From positions 1 through 40,379 of the forward strand of contig SAUS01000017.1 of the NCBI GenBank assembly GCA_004000625.1: DNA of 40,379 nt, in the 5' to 3' direction. Origin of the DNA: Candidatus Cibiobacter qucibialis. Its GTDB lineage: Bacteria; Bacillota; Clostridia; Oscillospirales; Ruminococcaceae. Below the pieces are notes generated by a model. The model did no database searches. It had not been told where the DNA came from and saw only the letters and a list, made by a program, of their open reading frames with translations. This document shows, piece by piece, positions 21,814-29,608 of this stretch; the first letter of the stretch is position 1, and each line of letters begins with the position of its first letter. The position numbers were made by a program, and so were the translations under genes.

Positions 21814-24255
21814 TTAATTTTCTGTGTCAAAAAGTACAATCAGTTTTTGGCAATAATCCATAAGCGGCTTTTCTTCGGCCTGCACTTCGGGCTTGACCAG
21901 GCCGTTCTGCTCGGTGTAAGGGGTGTCCTCGTTGTCCAGCGCCAGGAACAAATCCGCCCCTGTGGCAATAAATTCTTTGCCCACAGCTTCCGCCAGCGCG
22001 GTCAGGTCGTAATAGTCGTTCTCGGCATCATCGCCCAGCAGGCCGCTGCTGCCGCGCTGGGTATAGATCGTCAGCATGGAGCAGACTTCGCCCTGCACGG
22101 GGGAGCCTTCGCCGTTCAGCAGCATGCCGAAACGGCTGTAGTTGGCAATATAATTGCCGTCCTTCCAGGCACTCTGGGTCACATGGCCGTTGCTCAGCTG
22201 GCCAAAGAATTTATCGTCCGGGTACTGGCGCAGCACAAAGTTCATGTTGTCCATCATGGCAAGGTCATCGCGGTCCAGCCTGCCCTTATAGGTAGTGTTC
22301 ACCTGCAGGTTGGCATACAGCTGCTGTACCTGGGCATAGGCATCGCCAAAATAGTCTGCCATCGCATCGGGCTGTTCCTCCATAGCGGTCTTGAACAGCT
22401 GCAGGGCAGTCGTCATATCCTCATCCCGCAGGGCCTGCACAAAGTCCGCAATGCTCTCTGCCGGTTCGATCTCCGTATCTGCCAAAGCCAGCAGGCCATA
22501 CATCGAAACTACGGTATTGCGCTCGGTGCCCAGCCCTGCCACATGGATAGTGCCGCCCTGCTGGCGGTTATACTGGTACAGCCAGCGCCAGTATTCGGCT
22601 TCCGCATCCGCACAGCTGCCCTGCAGCTTCAGGTAGTGGTTCAGCCAGTTTTCATCGCCCGTGCGCAGGTACTGCTCCAGCACCTGGGTTTCGCCCACGC
22701 CGGTTTCCACCAGCTGAACATTCACCCCCTGCTGTTCGTGCAGGTACTGGAACAGCGCCTTGCGCATGGCAGTGTTCTGCGGCTGTCCGCGGGTCTCTCC
22801 GGCCAGAAACACGCGGTAATCCGCATTACCAAAATCGGCATCTTCCAGCGGGTAATCCCAGTAAATGGGTGTCGTGTTGTCTTTCAGGTAGGTGTGGACG
22901 GTGTCATTCTTTTTGCTCTGCACTTCCACGGTTTCGGGCACAGCGGTTTCCTCACCGTCAGCCGTTTCCGGGGTAGCGGTACCGGCGGCAATGGCTTCCT
23001 CTGCCGTCATATCAGTATACAAAAAGTTCTGCAAAACCGCAATGTTGGCAGCCCAATCAGGATCCATCATGGGGCGGTCATCCATGCCGTTGCGCACGCC
23101 ATAGGTGCCCTGCACCGGCATGGTCATCTGGTCTGCTGTCACGCCCAAAAAGCCCGGCAGCTGCACCATCAAGGCAGCGATCTCAGTTTTTGTAAAGTTG
23201 GTCTGCACCACCGGCAGGGCGGTGTCCAGCAGGTCGTTCAGCTCGGTGACCGAAGCGCTCTTGATCCGGTCCAGCACCGCCTGGATGACGGTGCGCTGGC
23301 GGGCCACACGGTGCCAGTCATCATCAATGGCGCGCAGGCGGGCATACTGCAATGCGGTATAGCCGTCAAAGTGGTTCCAGCCTGGTTCCACCTTGTTGAC
23401 GATCAGCATCGAGTTGGAGGGGACCTCCCAGTTCAGCGCCTTGGCTTCGTCCTCAGTCAGGTTCAGGTCGATGCCGCCCACGGCATCCACAATCTGAACA
23501 AAGGAGTTAAAATTGAACCGCACATAGTGGTCCACCTGCACGTTGAAGCAGTCTTCCACCGTATCCATCGTCAGGCGGGCACCGCCGTAACGGAAGGTGT
23601 GGGTGATCCAGTCGTACTGGCCCTCGTACCCATCCAGCAGAATCGGCACACCGGTGCCGCGCTCAATGGAAACCAGTTTGATGGTATCGTCCTTGATGTT
23701 CAGGGAGCACAGAATTAAACTGTCCGCGCGGGCATCGGAGCTGAACTCCGTGGTGGCTTTTGTTCCGTCCAGCTCGTTCAGATGGGTAAACGCATCCCAG
23801 TCGTTCACGGCATCGGTGCGTTCATCAGTGCTGATCAACAAGATGTTCAGCACATCTTCGTCCGCAAAGGGGCTGCCCTCCGGCATCTCCATTTCGTCAT
23901 TTGTGGCCTGGGTCAGGCCGGTGGTATCCAGGTCCTGGTCCTCCTCGGCATCAACGGTGCCAACGCTTTCCACCGTGCCGTCATCGTAATGAATCAGATC
24001 CAACTTGCCGTTAATGTACAGCACCGCCAGCAGCACCAGCACCGCCAGCGCCGCAACAAACACCGCCAGCAGTTTCCGCCACAGGGGACGTTTCTTTTTG
24101 TCCGGCGTTTCCGGTGCTGTGGTTTCCGCCTTGGGTTCGTTTTCAGTTCCCGGCTGGGCCGCATCCGCGGCCGGTTCGCTTTCCGGCTGCGTCTGCTCCG
24201 GCTGGGCCTGCTGCTCCGGGGCAGCAGACTGCATCTTGTTTTCTTCGTCCTTCAT
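21814..24255 (-). CDS. LytR-CpsA-Psr (LCP) protein fused to an erythromycin-esterase-like domain
   Basis: An 813-aa membrane-anchored surface protein. A Glu/Pro/Gln-rich cytoplasmic tail (1-55) leads to one membrane helix (about 59-80). The LCP domain (about 135-375) has NILLISTDERTD, ARADSLILCSLN, the SIERGT variant of SIPRDT, VDAVGGIDLNL and ALQYARLRAIDDDWHRVARQ. LCP enzymes transfer glycopolymers from lipid carriers to peptidoglycan. Residues about 478-735 resemble erythromycin-esterase (EreA)-like proteins: VFLAGETRGQPQN, VETGVGETQVLEQYLRTGDE, SNGHV and GSPVQGEVCSM. Two usually conserved histidines are Arg here (489 and 579), so esterase activity is doubtful. The start at 24255 lies 8 bases after the preceding stop; the long frame from 24420 overlaps that gene and is rejected. 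Confidence 0.82.
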   Translation of the reverse strand: MKDEENKMQSAAPEQQAQPEQTQPESEPAADAAQPGTENEPKAETTAPETPDKKKRPLWRKLLAVFVAALAVLVLLAVLYINGKLDLIHYDDGTVESVGTVDAEEDQDLDTTGLTQATNDEMEMPEGSPFADEDVLNILLISTDERTDAVNDWDAFTHLNELDGTKATTEFSSDARADSLILCSLNIKDDTIKLVSIERGTGVPILLDGYEGQYDWITHTFRYGGARLTMDTVEDCFNVQVDHYVRFNFNSFVQIVDAVGGIDLNLTEDEAKALNWEVPSNSMLIVNKVEPGWNHFDGYTALQYARLRAIDDDWHRVARQRTVIQAVLDRIKSASVTELNDLLDTALPVVQTNFTKTEIAALMVQLPGFLGVTADQMTMPVQGTYGVRNGMDDRPMMDPDWAANIAVLQNFLYTDMTAEEAIAAGTATPETADGEETAVPETVEVQSKKNDTVHTYLKDNTTPIYWDYPLEDADFGNADYRVFLAGETRGQPQNTAMRKALFQYLHEQQGVNVQLVETGVGETQVLEQYLRTGDENWLNHYLKLQGSCADAEAEYWRWLYQYNRQQGGTIHVAGLGTERNTVVSMYGLLALADTEIEPAESIADFVQALRDEDMTTALQLFKTAMEEQPDAMADYFGDAYAQVQQLYANLQVNTTYKGRLDRDDLAMMDNMNFVLRQYPDDKFFGQLSNGHVTQSAWKDGNYIANYSRFGMLLNGEGSPVQGEVCSMLTIYTQRGSSGLLGDDAENDYYDLTALAEAVGKEFIATGADLFLALDNEDTPYTEQNGLVKPEVQAEEKPLMDYCQKLIVLFDTEN

Positions 24256-24263
24256 AACTACTT

Positions 24264-25601
24264 TCACCCTTGTTGTTTTTGGCCGCGCAAACGCCGCAGG
24301 CCCGCCCGTATCCCACAGGAATAATAGAGAAAAGCCAGCCCCGCAAAAATGCTGACCGTTAAACTGCGCCAGGTAAACCACCCGTGCTGGATGGAATGGG
24401 TGCGCAGCAACGCCAGCCACACCGGTGCCATCAGGGCGGTAAGGCCAATGGGCAGCGCGCGCAGCAAAGCTTCCTTATTGCGCAGGCAAAGCAAAAACGC
24501 CGCAATGCACAAAATAACCACCAGCACCACCGGCCACAACAGCCCGCGCTGGCTTAATGTATCCCCCACAAAGCGGAAGATGTTCCCCCAGCTCAGCTCC
24601 ATGCCGTGCCAGGTATCTGCCGTGGTGCGCACCCCGGCCTGGTGGATGGCATCGCCGATGATATCCTGCCCGGTAATCAGGGTGGCCAGCACCCATTTCA
24701 GGCCCCAGCACATGGCATAGCCTGCCCCCCAGCACAAGCTGCCGCCGATGACCGGCAGACACTGCCTGGCACCGGATGCCGCCCGCTGCGGCAGGCAGCA
24801 CAGCCACACCGCCACCGGCAGCCCCAGCGTGATGATGGGGGTGACCAGCAAATCACAGAACGCCGTACAGGTACCCAGCACCACCAGGGCAATGCTCAGC
24901 TGCCCGGCGCGGCGCGGCCTGGCCAGCACCCACGCGCAGCCCGCATACGCAATACAGAAAGTGGTAAAATACTGCACCTGATGCGGCACCCAGAACACGG
25001 TAACCGCCAGCTGGCTGACGGCAAACCACACCATGGCCCGCAGTCCACACTGCCGCCGCAGCTGCCACAAAATAACCGCCAGCAGCGCAAACAGCACCAA
25101 ATACTGCACCACGCGCACACCGGTGATGGACATAACGCAGAGCAGCGGCCGCAGCCAGATCAGGTAGCCGTGCCAGTACCGCGCATAGGAGAACGGCACC
25201 AGATGCACTGCCTTTTGGGCACCGGTGGCCAGCGGAATGGTGCGCTCGCAATAGACAGCAAGGTCACCGGCCATCGTTTCAAAGTTATCCACGTTATAGG
25301 CCGTTGCGGTCATCATGGCGTTCAAGGGATCCTGCTCGCCCATGGCGGCCGCTTCAAACAGCATGATGGTATCGGTATAGTTATCCATCTGGAACAGCTT
25401 AAAGCCGAAATATTCAGGGTAAAGCCCCTCCTGCTGGATGGTTTGGGCTGAATCATACACATGTTCCAGCACCGGCTGGGCCGGCAGCGCGCACGCCCCC
25501 AGCAGCAGCACAAACAGCACTGCCACCGTGGCTGCAAACGCCGCCAGCAGCTGCAGGGGCGTGGTGTGCCGCACCGTTGGGTTTGTTTTGATTTCCTGCA
25601 T
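24264..25601 (-). CDS. Polytopic membrane protein of unknown function
   Basis: A 445-aa protein I do not assign to a family. It has an N-terminal membrane segment (about 15-38), an extracytoplasmic region to about 140 (including DNYTDTIMLFEAAAMGEQDP), and then roughly ten hydrophobic segments; the C-terminus is basic (RAGLRRLRGQKQQG). The layout recalls GT-C-type or O-antigen-related membrane proteins, but no diagnostic motif is visible. The ATG at 25601 has AAAAGGAAT upstream. It is cotranscribed with the LCP gene, which starts 8 bases after its stop, so a role in glycopolymer supply or attachment is a reasonable guess. A TTGAAA-17-TATAAT promoter precedes it. Confidence 0.75.
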   Translation of the reverse strand: MQEIKTNPTVRHTTPLQLLAAFAATVAVLFVLLLGACALPAQPVLEHVYDSAQTIQQEGLYPEYFGFKLFQMDNYTDTIMLFEAAAMGEQDPLNAMMTATAYNVDNFETMAGDLAVYCERTIPLATGAQKAVHLVPFSYARYWHGYLIWLRPLLCVMSITGVRVVQYLVLFALLAVILWQLRRQCGLRAMVWFAVSQLAVTVFWVPHQVQYFTTFCIAYAGCAWVLARPRRAGQLSIALVVLGTCTAFCDLLVTPIITLGLPVAVWLCCLPQRAASGARQCLPVIGGSLCWGAGYAMCWGLKWVLATLITGQDIIGDAIHQAGVRTTADTWHGMELSWGNIFRFVGDTLSQRGLLWPVVLVVILCIAAFLLCLRNKEALLRALPIGLTALMAPVWLALLRTHSIQHGWFTWRSLTVSIFAGLAFLYYSCGIRAGLRRLRGQKQQG

Positions 25602-25655
25602 AGCATTCCTTTTCTTTTGGGAAGATTGCAAAAAAGTTACAAATCTTTTTTGGTT

Positions 25656-25684
25656 ATTATACCGTATTATTCCGCCAGTTTCAA
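25656..25684 (-). promoter_or_regulatory. Promoter of the membrane protein-LCP operon
   Basis: On the minus strand, TTGAAA (25679-25684), a 17-base spacer and TATAAT (25656-25661), about 55 bases upstream of the start and downstream of the ftsW stop. Confidence 0.75.
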
Positions 25685-25741
25685 TAGCGCAGAACTTCCG
25701 AAAGTTGTGAAATCCCCATCACAAAATTTTGCACATTCCCG

Positions 25742-26914
25742 TTACCGGGCATCCGCCTGGCGCGAAACGGAGAGCACAATGCCCATTTCGCCCAGCAGCA
25801 TCATCAAACTGGTACCGCCGGAAGAAAAAAACGGCAGGCTGATGCCGGTGTTGGGGATGGTGTTGGTAACAACGGCAATGTTCAGCACCGCCTGCAGCAC
25901 CACCTGCACCACAAAGCCAACGGCCAGCAGCGCACCGAATTTATCCCGCGCGCGCACTGCGATGGACATGCCGCGCAAAAACAGCAGCAGGAACAGCACC
26001 ACCGTCAGAGCCGCGCCCACAAAGCCAAGTTCTTCACACAGAATCGAAAAGATAAAGTCGTTCTGCGGTTCCGGCACATAGAGGTATTTCTGGCGGCTGT
26101 TGCCCAGCCCCAGCCCGGCCGCGCCGCCAGATGCAATGGCGTACAGGCTTTGGATGGTCTGGTGGCCTTCGCCCAGCGGATCGGCAAAGGGGTCCCGCCA
26201 GGAGGACAGCCGCCCCATGGCATAGGGCACCAGCTCCGGCAGCAGCACCACCGCCGCCGCAATGGCCCCGGCCCCGGCAATGCCTGCCAGGGCAAACCAC
26301 TTTAAGCCCGTGCCGCCCACAAACATCAGCACCGCGCCGATGCCCAAAATCAGTAGCGTGCCGGACAAATGCGGCTCCAGCAGCATCAGCACCGTAACCG
26401 CCCCCAGGATAACCATAAAGGGCAGCACCCCGGTTGCAAAGGTCTGCATCCTGTCATGGTTGAGGGAGATGATGTGGGCAAACACCAGCACTACCGCAAA
26501 CTTGGCGATCTCGCTGGGCTGCAAGGTGCCCAGCCCCGGCAGCACGATCCACCGCTTGCAGCCGTTATATTCCGGCATGAACAGCACGATTGCCAGCAAC
26601 GCCAGCGATACCCCCATGATTGGCCACGCCAGTTTGTGCCAGATGTGGTAATCCACCAGACTGGCCGCGTACATGGCCGCCGCACCAAACGCCGCAAACA
26701 ACAGCTGGGGGCGGATGTAGGTATAAGCATCCCCGCGCCGGTACAGCGCCACCGCATACCCGGCTGAAAACAGCATTACCAAACCATAGCACACCAGCAG
26801 CATCAAAATGATCAAAAACCAGATATCCGGTGCCGGCTGCCCGGCCAGCCGCTTTTTGATGACCGTACGGGCCAGTGCCGCTTCTTCTTTCAATCCAAAA
26901 ACCCCCTTCCCCAT
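25742..26914 (-). CDS. ftsW: SEDS-family peptidoglycan glycosyltransferase (FtsW/RodA/SpoVE)
   Basis: A 390-aa SEDS protein with about ten membrane segments. SEDS proteins polymerise lipid II into glycan strands together with a class B penicillin-binding protein. Visible family motifs are KRWIVLPGLGTLQPSE, LEPHLSGTLLIL, PEPQNDFIFSILCEELG (with the conserved Asp in QND) and NTGISLPFFSSGGTSL. FtsW is favoured over RodA by overall wording, but SpoVE cannot be excluded. The ATG at 26914 lacks a clear ribosome binding site, while a TTG seven codons in (26893) is preceded by AAGGGGG at 8 bases, so the real start may be TTG. No PBP gene is adjacent. The MITE-like copy C ends 80 bases upstream. Confidence 0.9.
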   Translation of the reverse strand: MGKGVFGLKEEAALARTVIKKRLAGQPAPDIWFLIILMLLVCYGLVMLFSAGYAVALYRRGDAYTYIRPQLLFAAFGAAAMYAASLVDYHIWHKLAWPIMGVSLALLAIVLFMPEYNGCKRWIVLPGLGTLQPSEIAKFAVVLVFAHIISLNHDRMQTFATGVLPFMVILGAVTVLMLLEPHLSGTLLILGIGAVLMFVGGTGLKWFALAGIAGAGAIAAAVVLLPELVPYAMGRLSSWRDPFADPLGEGHQTIQSLYAIASGGAAGLGLGNSRQKYLYVPEPQNDFIFSILCEELGFVGAALTVVLFLLLFLRGMSIAVRARDKFGALLAVGFVVQVVLQAVLNIAVVTNTIPNTGISLPFFSSGGTSLMMLLGEMGIVLSVSRQADAR

Positions 26915-26993
26915 CCAGCTTGCAGCGGTTTATTCCGCCACACCCTAGTATATGTACGGGAACGGGGGCTTAATCATTCCTGGGTATATCCAA

Positions 26994-27277
26994 GGCAACA
27001 CCGCACAATTCCCGCCTTACGGCTTAAGCACCGCTTCGGCGGCTGCGGCACGGCATCTGCGTTGCCAAAATGCTCGATAATGTCGGGTTGCGGTACCCGC
27101 ATCGTACATCGGGGACAAAAGCCCCTCGCACTCTGCGACCGCTGCCCCTGCTTCGGTTCGCTGTTTCCGCCACTGGCGGCGCTCACCTTTGCAGCATCCA
27201 GTATTATCTGCGCTTTTGGCTTGGCATCTGCCGCACCTCGCTCGCCGTATCGGCACTTAGAATTATGCGGTATTGCC
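26994..27277 (-). repeat. MITE-like repeat, copy C (284 bp, complete long form)
   Basis: Ends GGCAACACCGCACAATTC (26994-27011) and GAATTATGCGGTATTGCC (27260-27277) are inverted with two mismatches. It includes about 112 bp of middle sequence missing from copies B and D. It fills most of the gap between ftsW and the CinA-like/sortase-like gene, ending 6 bases from that gene's stop codon. Short frames inside (such as one with IICAFGLASAAPRSPYRHLE) look non-coding. Confidence 0.92.
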
Positions 27278-27283
27278 CTAAGT

Positions 27284-29446
27284 TTACTGGGCCTGATCCG
27301 GCAACAGAACAGCGGTCACACAGACAAACGTGCCGTTTGTGCCGCCGGTGCTCATCAGGGTCAGGAAGGTTTCCTTATCACCGGGGGTATTGCCGGTATC
27401 AAACAGGCTGCGTTCCTTAATGCTCTGGCTGAACTCCGCATAGCTGTAATAATCCGAAAGTTCCCCATAGCTGGCGGGGGTAAAGGCATTCTCGGTGCCT
27501 GCGGCATCGGTATTATACACTGCCACAGCACGGAAATGGTAGGTCACATCCCTCAGGTACAGGGTGAACTCGGCATTCTGGCTGAAGTTTGTCTGGTCCG
27601 TCAGGCTTGCCAGCGAGGCATCCGCGCAGGAAAGCACCGTGTTGGACGGCATGGAAGCGTTCAGGTAGTTGGTGCCGCTGATGGCAGCGCCATCGCCCGG
27701 CTGGGAGCCGCTGTACACCAGCTGGCCGTTCTGGCCGGGGAACGCAAGATAACCGATAATTTTTTCGTTTTCTGCCGCAGCGGATTTCAAATATGCCTGC
27801 GCCTGGGTATCAAACTGCTCTGTGCCGTAATTTTTATAGGCAGGGGCTTTCACGGTGCATCCACGGGTCAGCCCCAGCAGCACCGCAGCACCCACCAGAA
27901 CCAGCAGGGCAATAACAGCCACTGCGGCAATCGCTTTGCGGCGGTGGCGGCGCTCGGCACGCTCGATCATGGCAAGGCTGCGGTTGTGGATGGCATCCTG
28001 TTTGGGTTCCTGCTTTGCTGCCAGGGGGCGCGGCACTGCCGGTTTGGCTTTGCGGCGGTCAGGGAAGGTAATGGTGGGCTCTTCGTCCTCCCCGTCATCC
28101 TCATCGTCTTCAAACAACTGGCTGGCGGCGCGCTGGAATTCGTCGGTGCTGCGCGGCGGGGCTTTTTCGTCCGCCTTGCGGGCTGCTTCCAGCGCGGCGG
28201 GGTCCAACCCTGCCGAAAAATCCGGGATATCATCATCCAGGATAGAAGCTTTTGGTTCCGGCTCCGGCAGGGGTTCCGGCTGCGGTGCAGCGGGCGGTTC
28301 CGGGTTGGGCTGCTCCTGCTGCTTTGCTGCCTGCTGAGCCGCCATGGCCTGCTCCAAATCTGTACGGGAAATTTTGATGGTGCGGGTGGCACACAGTTCC
28401 AGGTCCGGGTCCAGCTCGCTTTCTGCGGCGCGGCGGGCGCGCGCTTCGGCGGCAGCCTGCGGGCCTGCGGTGCGCAGGTCCAGCGGATCCGGTGTTGGCT
28501 GCGGCGCGGCAGGCTGGGCGATGGGGCGTTCAAAGGTAATGGTCCCGGTGGGGGTAGCCTGCGGTTTGGGTTCAGTGGGCTGCGCATCGTAATCGGGGAC
28601 CGGTTCTGCATCGTAGCTGTCCGGGGCGTTGGGCTTAACCGCCGGTTTGGCCGGGGCAGCCTTGCGGCGCAGCGTAAAGCGGAAACCTGGCCTCGGCTGG
28701 CCTTCGCCGCTGACCAGCAGCAGCGGGCGCTCCCGCCCCGGCTTGAAGGTAATAGCGGAAGGCCCCAGGTGCATCCCCAATGCACGGCGGCGGGCCAAGT
28801 CCAGAATATGGTTGGCGATTGCCATATCGGAGATTTCGGGGCTCAGGGCACAGGCTGCCGCGCCGATGCGGCTGCACAGCAGCACAAAAGGCGCCTGCCC
28901 CACTGTTGCGGGCATATACACGGCGGCATAATCCGCATTGGCCAGCAGCAAAGCGCTTTGAGCGCGGCCTGCAGCGGCCTGAACCATATCGCCGGGGAAC
29001 TTTTTGAGCAGAGCTTCCGGCGCGGCAATGCGGCGGGCGTTCGCCGGGTTCAGGTAGGTCTGGTTGCCAAAATCGAACGCTGCTTCGCTGTGCTGCAGGC
29101 CGCGCAGGGCGTTGCCCAACAGGCGGCCGGTGGCTTCGTCCGCCGCAACAAGCAGGCGGCGCTTTTTCAGCAGGGCATCCAGCGCGGCCTGGGCCAGGGT
29201 GGTATCCTCAAAGCCGTAGCAGGCATCGCCAAAGCGGGTGCGCAGTTTCTGCACCCACTTTTCGCAGTATTCATCCGCCATTGCCTGGGTGGGGGCTGAC
29301 GCCTGCACGCAGACAAGGTATTCACCATCGCGCTCCTGCAGGCGCAGGCTGGGGCTGCCCTCGGCCTGGGCGTTCTCAATGATGGAGTTCATCTCCGTTT
29401 TGGAAAGCCCAAACACACGCAGGATTCGCATTTGGATTTGCAGCAT
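27284..29446 (-). CDS. Membrane protein joining a degenerate CinA-like domain and a degenerate class B sortase-like domain
   Basis: A 720-aa protein. Residues about 6-225 align by eye with the second half of CinA: ILRVFGLSKTEMNSIIEN, then RFGDACYGFEDTTLAQAALD, then LVAADEATGRLLGNALRG, where real CinA has AESCTGG; the catalytic Ser and Cys positions are Glu104 and Ala105. A Pro/Glu/Ala-rich acidic linker (about 262-490) leads to a basic stretch and one membrane helix (about 504-526). The outer domain (about 555-715) follows class B sortase order: IIGYLAFPG, EFTLYLRDVTYHFRAVAVYN, FSQSIKERSLFDTG, TFLTLMSTGG. The catalytic His, Cys and Arg positions read Ala, Gly and Thr. So both enzyme-like domains appear inactive. 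AAAGGGGTG precedes the ATG. True cinA lies 162 bases upstream. Confidence 0.72.
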   Translation of the reverse strand: MLQIQMRILRVFGLSKTEMNSIIENAQAEGSPSLRLQERDGEYLVCVQASAPTQAMADEYCEKWVQKLRTRFGDACYGFEDTTLAQAALDALLKKRRLLVAADEATGRLLGNALRGLQHSEAAFDFGNQTYLNPANARRIAAPEALLKKFPGDMVQAAAGRAQSALLLANADYAAVYMPATVGQAPFVLLCSRIGAAACALSPEISDMAIANHILDLARRRALGMHLGPSAITFKPGRERPLLLVSGEGQPRPGFRFTLRRKAAPAKPAVKPNAPDSYDAEPVPDYDAQPTEPKPQATPTGTITFERPIAQPAAPQPTPDPLDLRTAGPQAAAEARARRAAESELDPDLELCATRTIKISRTDLEQAMAAQQAAKQQEQPNPEPPAAPQPEPLPEPEPKASILDDDIPDFSAGLDPAALEAARKADEKAPPRSTDEFQRAASQLFEDDEDDGEDEEPTITFPDRRKAKPAVPRPLAAKQEPKQDAIHNRSLAMIERAERRHRRKAIAAVAVIALLVLVGAAVLLGLTRGCTVKAPAYKNYGTEQFDTQAQAYLKSAAAENEKIIGYLAFPGQNGQLVYSGSQPGDGAAISGTNYLNASMPSNTVLSCADASLASLTDQTNFSQNAEFTLYLRDVTYHFRAVAVYNTDAAGTENAFTPASYGELSDYYSYAEFSQSIKERSLFDTGNTPGDKETFLTLMSTGGTNGTFVCVTAVLLPDQAQ

Positions 29447-29461
29447 TAAAACACCCCTTTG

Positions 29462-29580
29462 GTGGAAAGTTGAAGTTAGGAGTCAGGAGGGAGGAGTTAG
29501 GAGTTTTGCCGTGCCACAAAGTTGGCAGAAAACAGATTAGAAATTAGGAATGAGGAATTAGTAATTGGTGGGTGGTTTTT
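29462..29580. repeat. Purine-rich short tandem repeats
   Basis: Between cinA and the CinA-like/sortase-like gene, the plus strand carries irregular units of GTTAGGAG/TCAGGAGG (29475-29505) and then ATTAGGAAT/GAGGAATTAG (29536-29562). No coding frame or clear regulatory signal is seen in this 162-base gap. Confidence 0.6.
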
Positions 29581-29608
29581 GCTTTCTCATTGCCTATTAA
29601 AGTTATTG

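Noticed and set aside
21847..23718. Long plus-strand reading frame (623 codons) opposite the LCP gene
   Set aside because: A shadow frame; LCP motifs on the minus strand are conclusive.
24256..24420. Upstream extension of the LCP protein by 55 residues
   Set aside because: It overlaps the preceding membrane protein gene by more than 150 bases and has no ribosome binding site; the start at 24255 fits the 8-base gap.
26974..27256. Short frames inside the MITE-like repeat (for example with IICAFGLASAAPRSPYRHLE)
   Set aside because: The frames recur with every repeat copy, have no ribosome binding site, and are interrupted in the short form; they are repeat sequence, not genes.
27062..29299. 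Plus-strand frame of 745 codons, longer than the gene I annotated on the minus strand
   Set aside because: It starts inside the MITE-like repeat and its translation is Gly/Arg/His-rich with no family pattern, whereas the minus frame has CinA-like, membrane and sortase-like segments and a ribosome binding site.
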